Assembly (NCBI GenBank): GCA_030614585.1
Contig: JAUWTT010000279.1
Coordinates: 1 to 5,861, forward strand
Direction of reading: 5' to 3'
DNA from: Acidobacteriota bacterium
Lineage (GTDB): Bacteria > Acidobacteriota > UBA6911 > RPQK01 > JAPXNP01
Length of the DNA: 5,861 nucleotides
Shown: piece after piece, positions 5,366 through 5,861 of the stretch
How positions within the stretch are numbered: the first letter of the stretch is position 1
Layout of the letters: each line of letters opens with the position of its first letter
Notes under the pieces: generated by a model
The model's database searches: none
What the model was told of the DNA's origin: nothing
The model's input: the letters and a program-made list of their open reading frames with translations, nothing else
Position numbers and translations under genes: made by a program

Positions 5366-5861
5366 CAGTCAAGCTCACTGTGCTTTGCATTGCCGTGGTC
5401 ATCTTGGCAGTGGCAGGATTAGTACCGCTACTGACAATGTTCCTTCAAAGCGTGGTGGTGGATGGTCAGTTCAACCTCTCATTTTATGCACAAGTAGTGA
5501 CTTCAAGCCGACAATGGAGCTTACTTGGAAATAGTCTCATCCTCGCTTCGTTGACAACACTGGGAACAACTCTGGTCGGGCTTCCGCTGGGGATTTTGTT
5601 AGGAAAGAGTGACCTTCCGCTTCGCAGAACTTTCATCTTCCTTTTCACCATTCCACTGTTGATCCCTCCCTATGTCACGGCTGTTTCATGGTTCGATGTC
5701 TTGGGCAGAAACGGACTGCTGTCGAAGTCCTATCCGGCTCTGGCAGCCACTACATCCTCCTGGTTATTCGGTCTTCCCGGCTGTGTTCTCGTTCTTTCTT
5801 CCACCTTCTTGCCAGTCGTCATGATCCTGACGATCACTTTTCTGAAAACGGTCAACCCCCA
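5362..5861 (+). CDS. ABC transporter permease, N-terminal part (cut by window end)
   Basis: A TTG start overlaps the preceding TGA (TTGA, 5362-5365) and the frame stays open to the window end, giving 166 residues plus two bases. Four hydrophobic segments are visible at about 5-28, 53-80, 89-112 and 134-162. GNSLILASLTTLGTTLVGLPLGILLGKSDLP (56-86) and IPLLIPPYVTAVSWFDVLGRNGLL (97-120) are typical of the first half of ferric-type (HitB/FbpB/CysW-like) importer permeases. The sequence stops at LKTVNP, just where the cytoplasmic EAA coupling helix that docks on the ATPase would be expected. Iron-type permeases are often about 500 residues or more with two fused halves; whether that holds here cannot be seen. 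The overlap with the binding-protein gene shows they are co-translated, and an ATPase gene is expected downstream. The TTG start was chosen for the AAGGAG upstream and the immediate N-terminal membrane segment. Confidence 0.87.
   Translation, partial: MTVKLTVLCIAVVILAVAGLVPLLTMFLQSVVVDGQFNLSFYAQVVTSSRQWSLLGNSLILASLTTLGTTLVGLPLGILLGKSDLPLRRTFIFLFTIPLLIPPYVTAVSWFDVLGRNGLLSKSYPALAATTSSWLFGLPGCVLVLSSTFLPVVMILTITFLKTVNP

Noticed and set aside
1..5861. CRISPR array, tRNA or rRNA genes, or an insertion sequence with transposase
   Set aside because: No regularly spaced long repeats, no tRNA-like cloverleaf and no transposase-like reading frame were seen.

Overview
The window is 5,861 bases of mid-GC DNA (roughly low-to-mid 50s % by eye) with every recognisable gene on the + strand. 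A lipoprotein, an outer-membrane-type beta-barrel and a binding-protein-dependent ABC importer point to a Gram-negative (diderm) bacterium. The large BamB-like propeller family, the serine-hydrolase (beta-lactamase fold) family and the FDD/GGGPIWRVQDKDNYY lipoprotein family are, from memory, abundant in Acidobacteriota, Planctomycetota and similar environmental lineages. An acidobacterium-like or other uncultured marine/soil bacterium is therefore plausible, but the phylum cannot be fixed from this window.

Layout. (1) 1-1740: the 3' part of a long reading frame that enters from outside the window. Its first ~225 visible residues are a class C beta-lactamase/esterase-type domain without its C-terminal third, and the rest is a PQQ-like beta-propeller without its first blade. 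The two are joined in frame near 682-714. (2) 1741-1977: non-coding leader with a small hairpin and a 9-nt direct repeat. (3) 1978-2409: a YjbQ/UPF0047 protein (secondary thiamine-phosphate synthase family). (4) 2410-2704: a non-coding stretch packed with repeat-like elements: a 7-nt tandem array, an imperfect hairpin and alternative GTGAGA/TCTCAC stems. (5) 2705-3433: a lipoprotein with a DUF1080/LamG-like fold. (6) 3523-4284: a MetA/phenol-degradation-type outer-membrane beta-barrel. (7) 4292-5365: a periplasmic ABC substrate-binding protein of the iron(III)-type superfamily. (8) 5362-end: the N-terminal part of the cognate permease, cut by the window edge.

The last three genes are tightly packed (7-nt gap, then a 4-nt overlap) and look like one transcription unit for uptake of a small solute. 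The barrel is its possible outer-membrane component. The lipoprotein lies 89 nt upstream and may share the transcript.

The points most worth a second look are the in-frame hydrolase/propeller chimera, the repeat cluster at 2410-2591, the barrel-importer coupling, the binding protein that lacks the Tyr-Tyr ferric ligand pair, and a nine-G run inside the binding-protein gene. No clearly new multi-gene system is visible.
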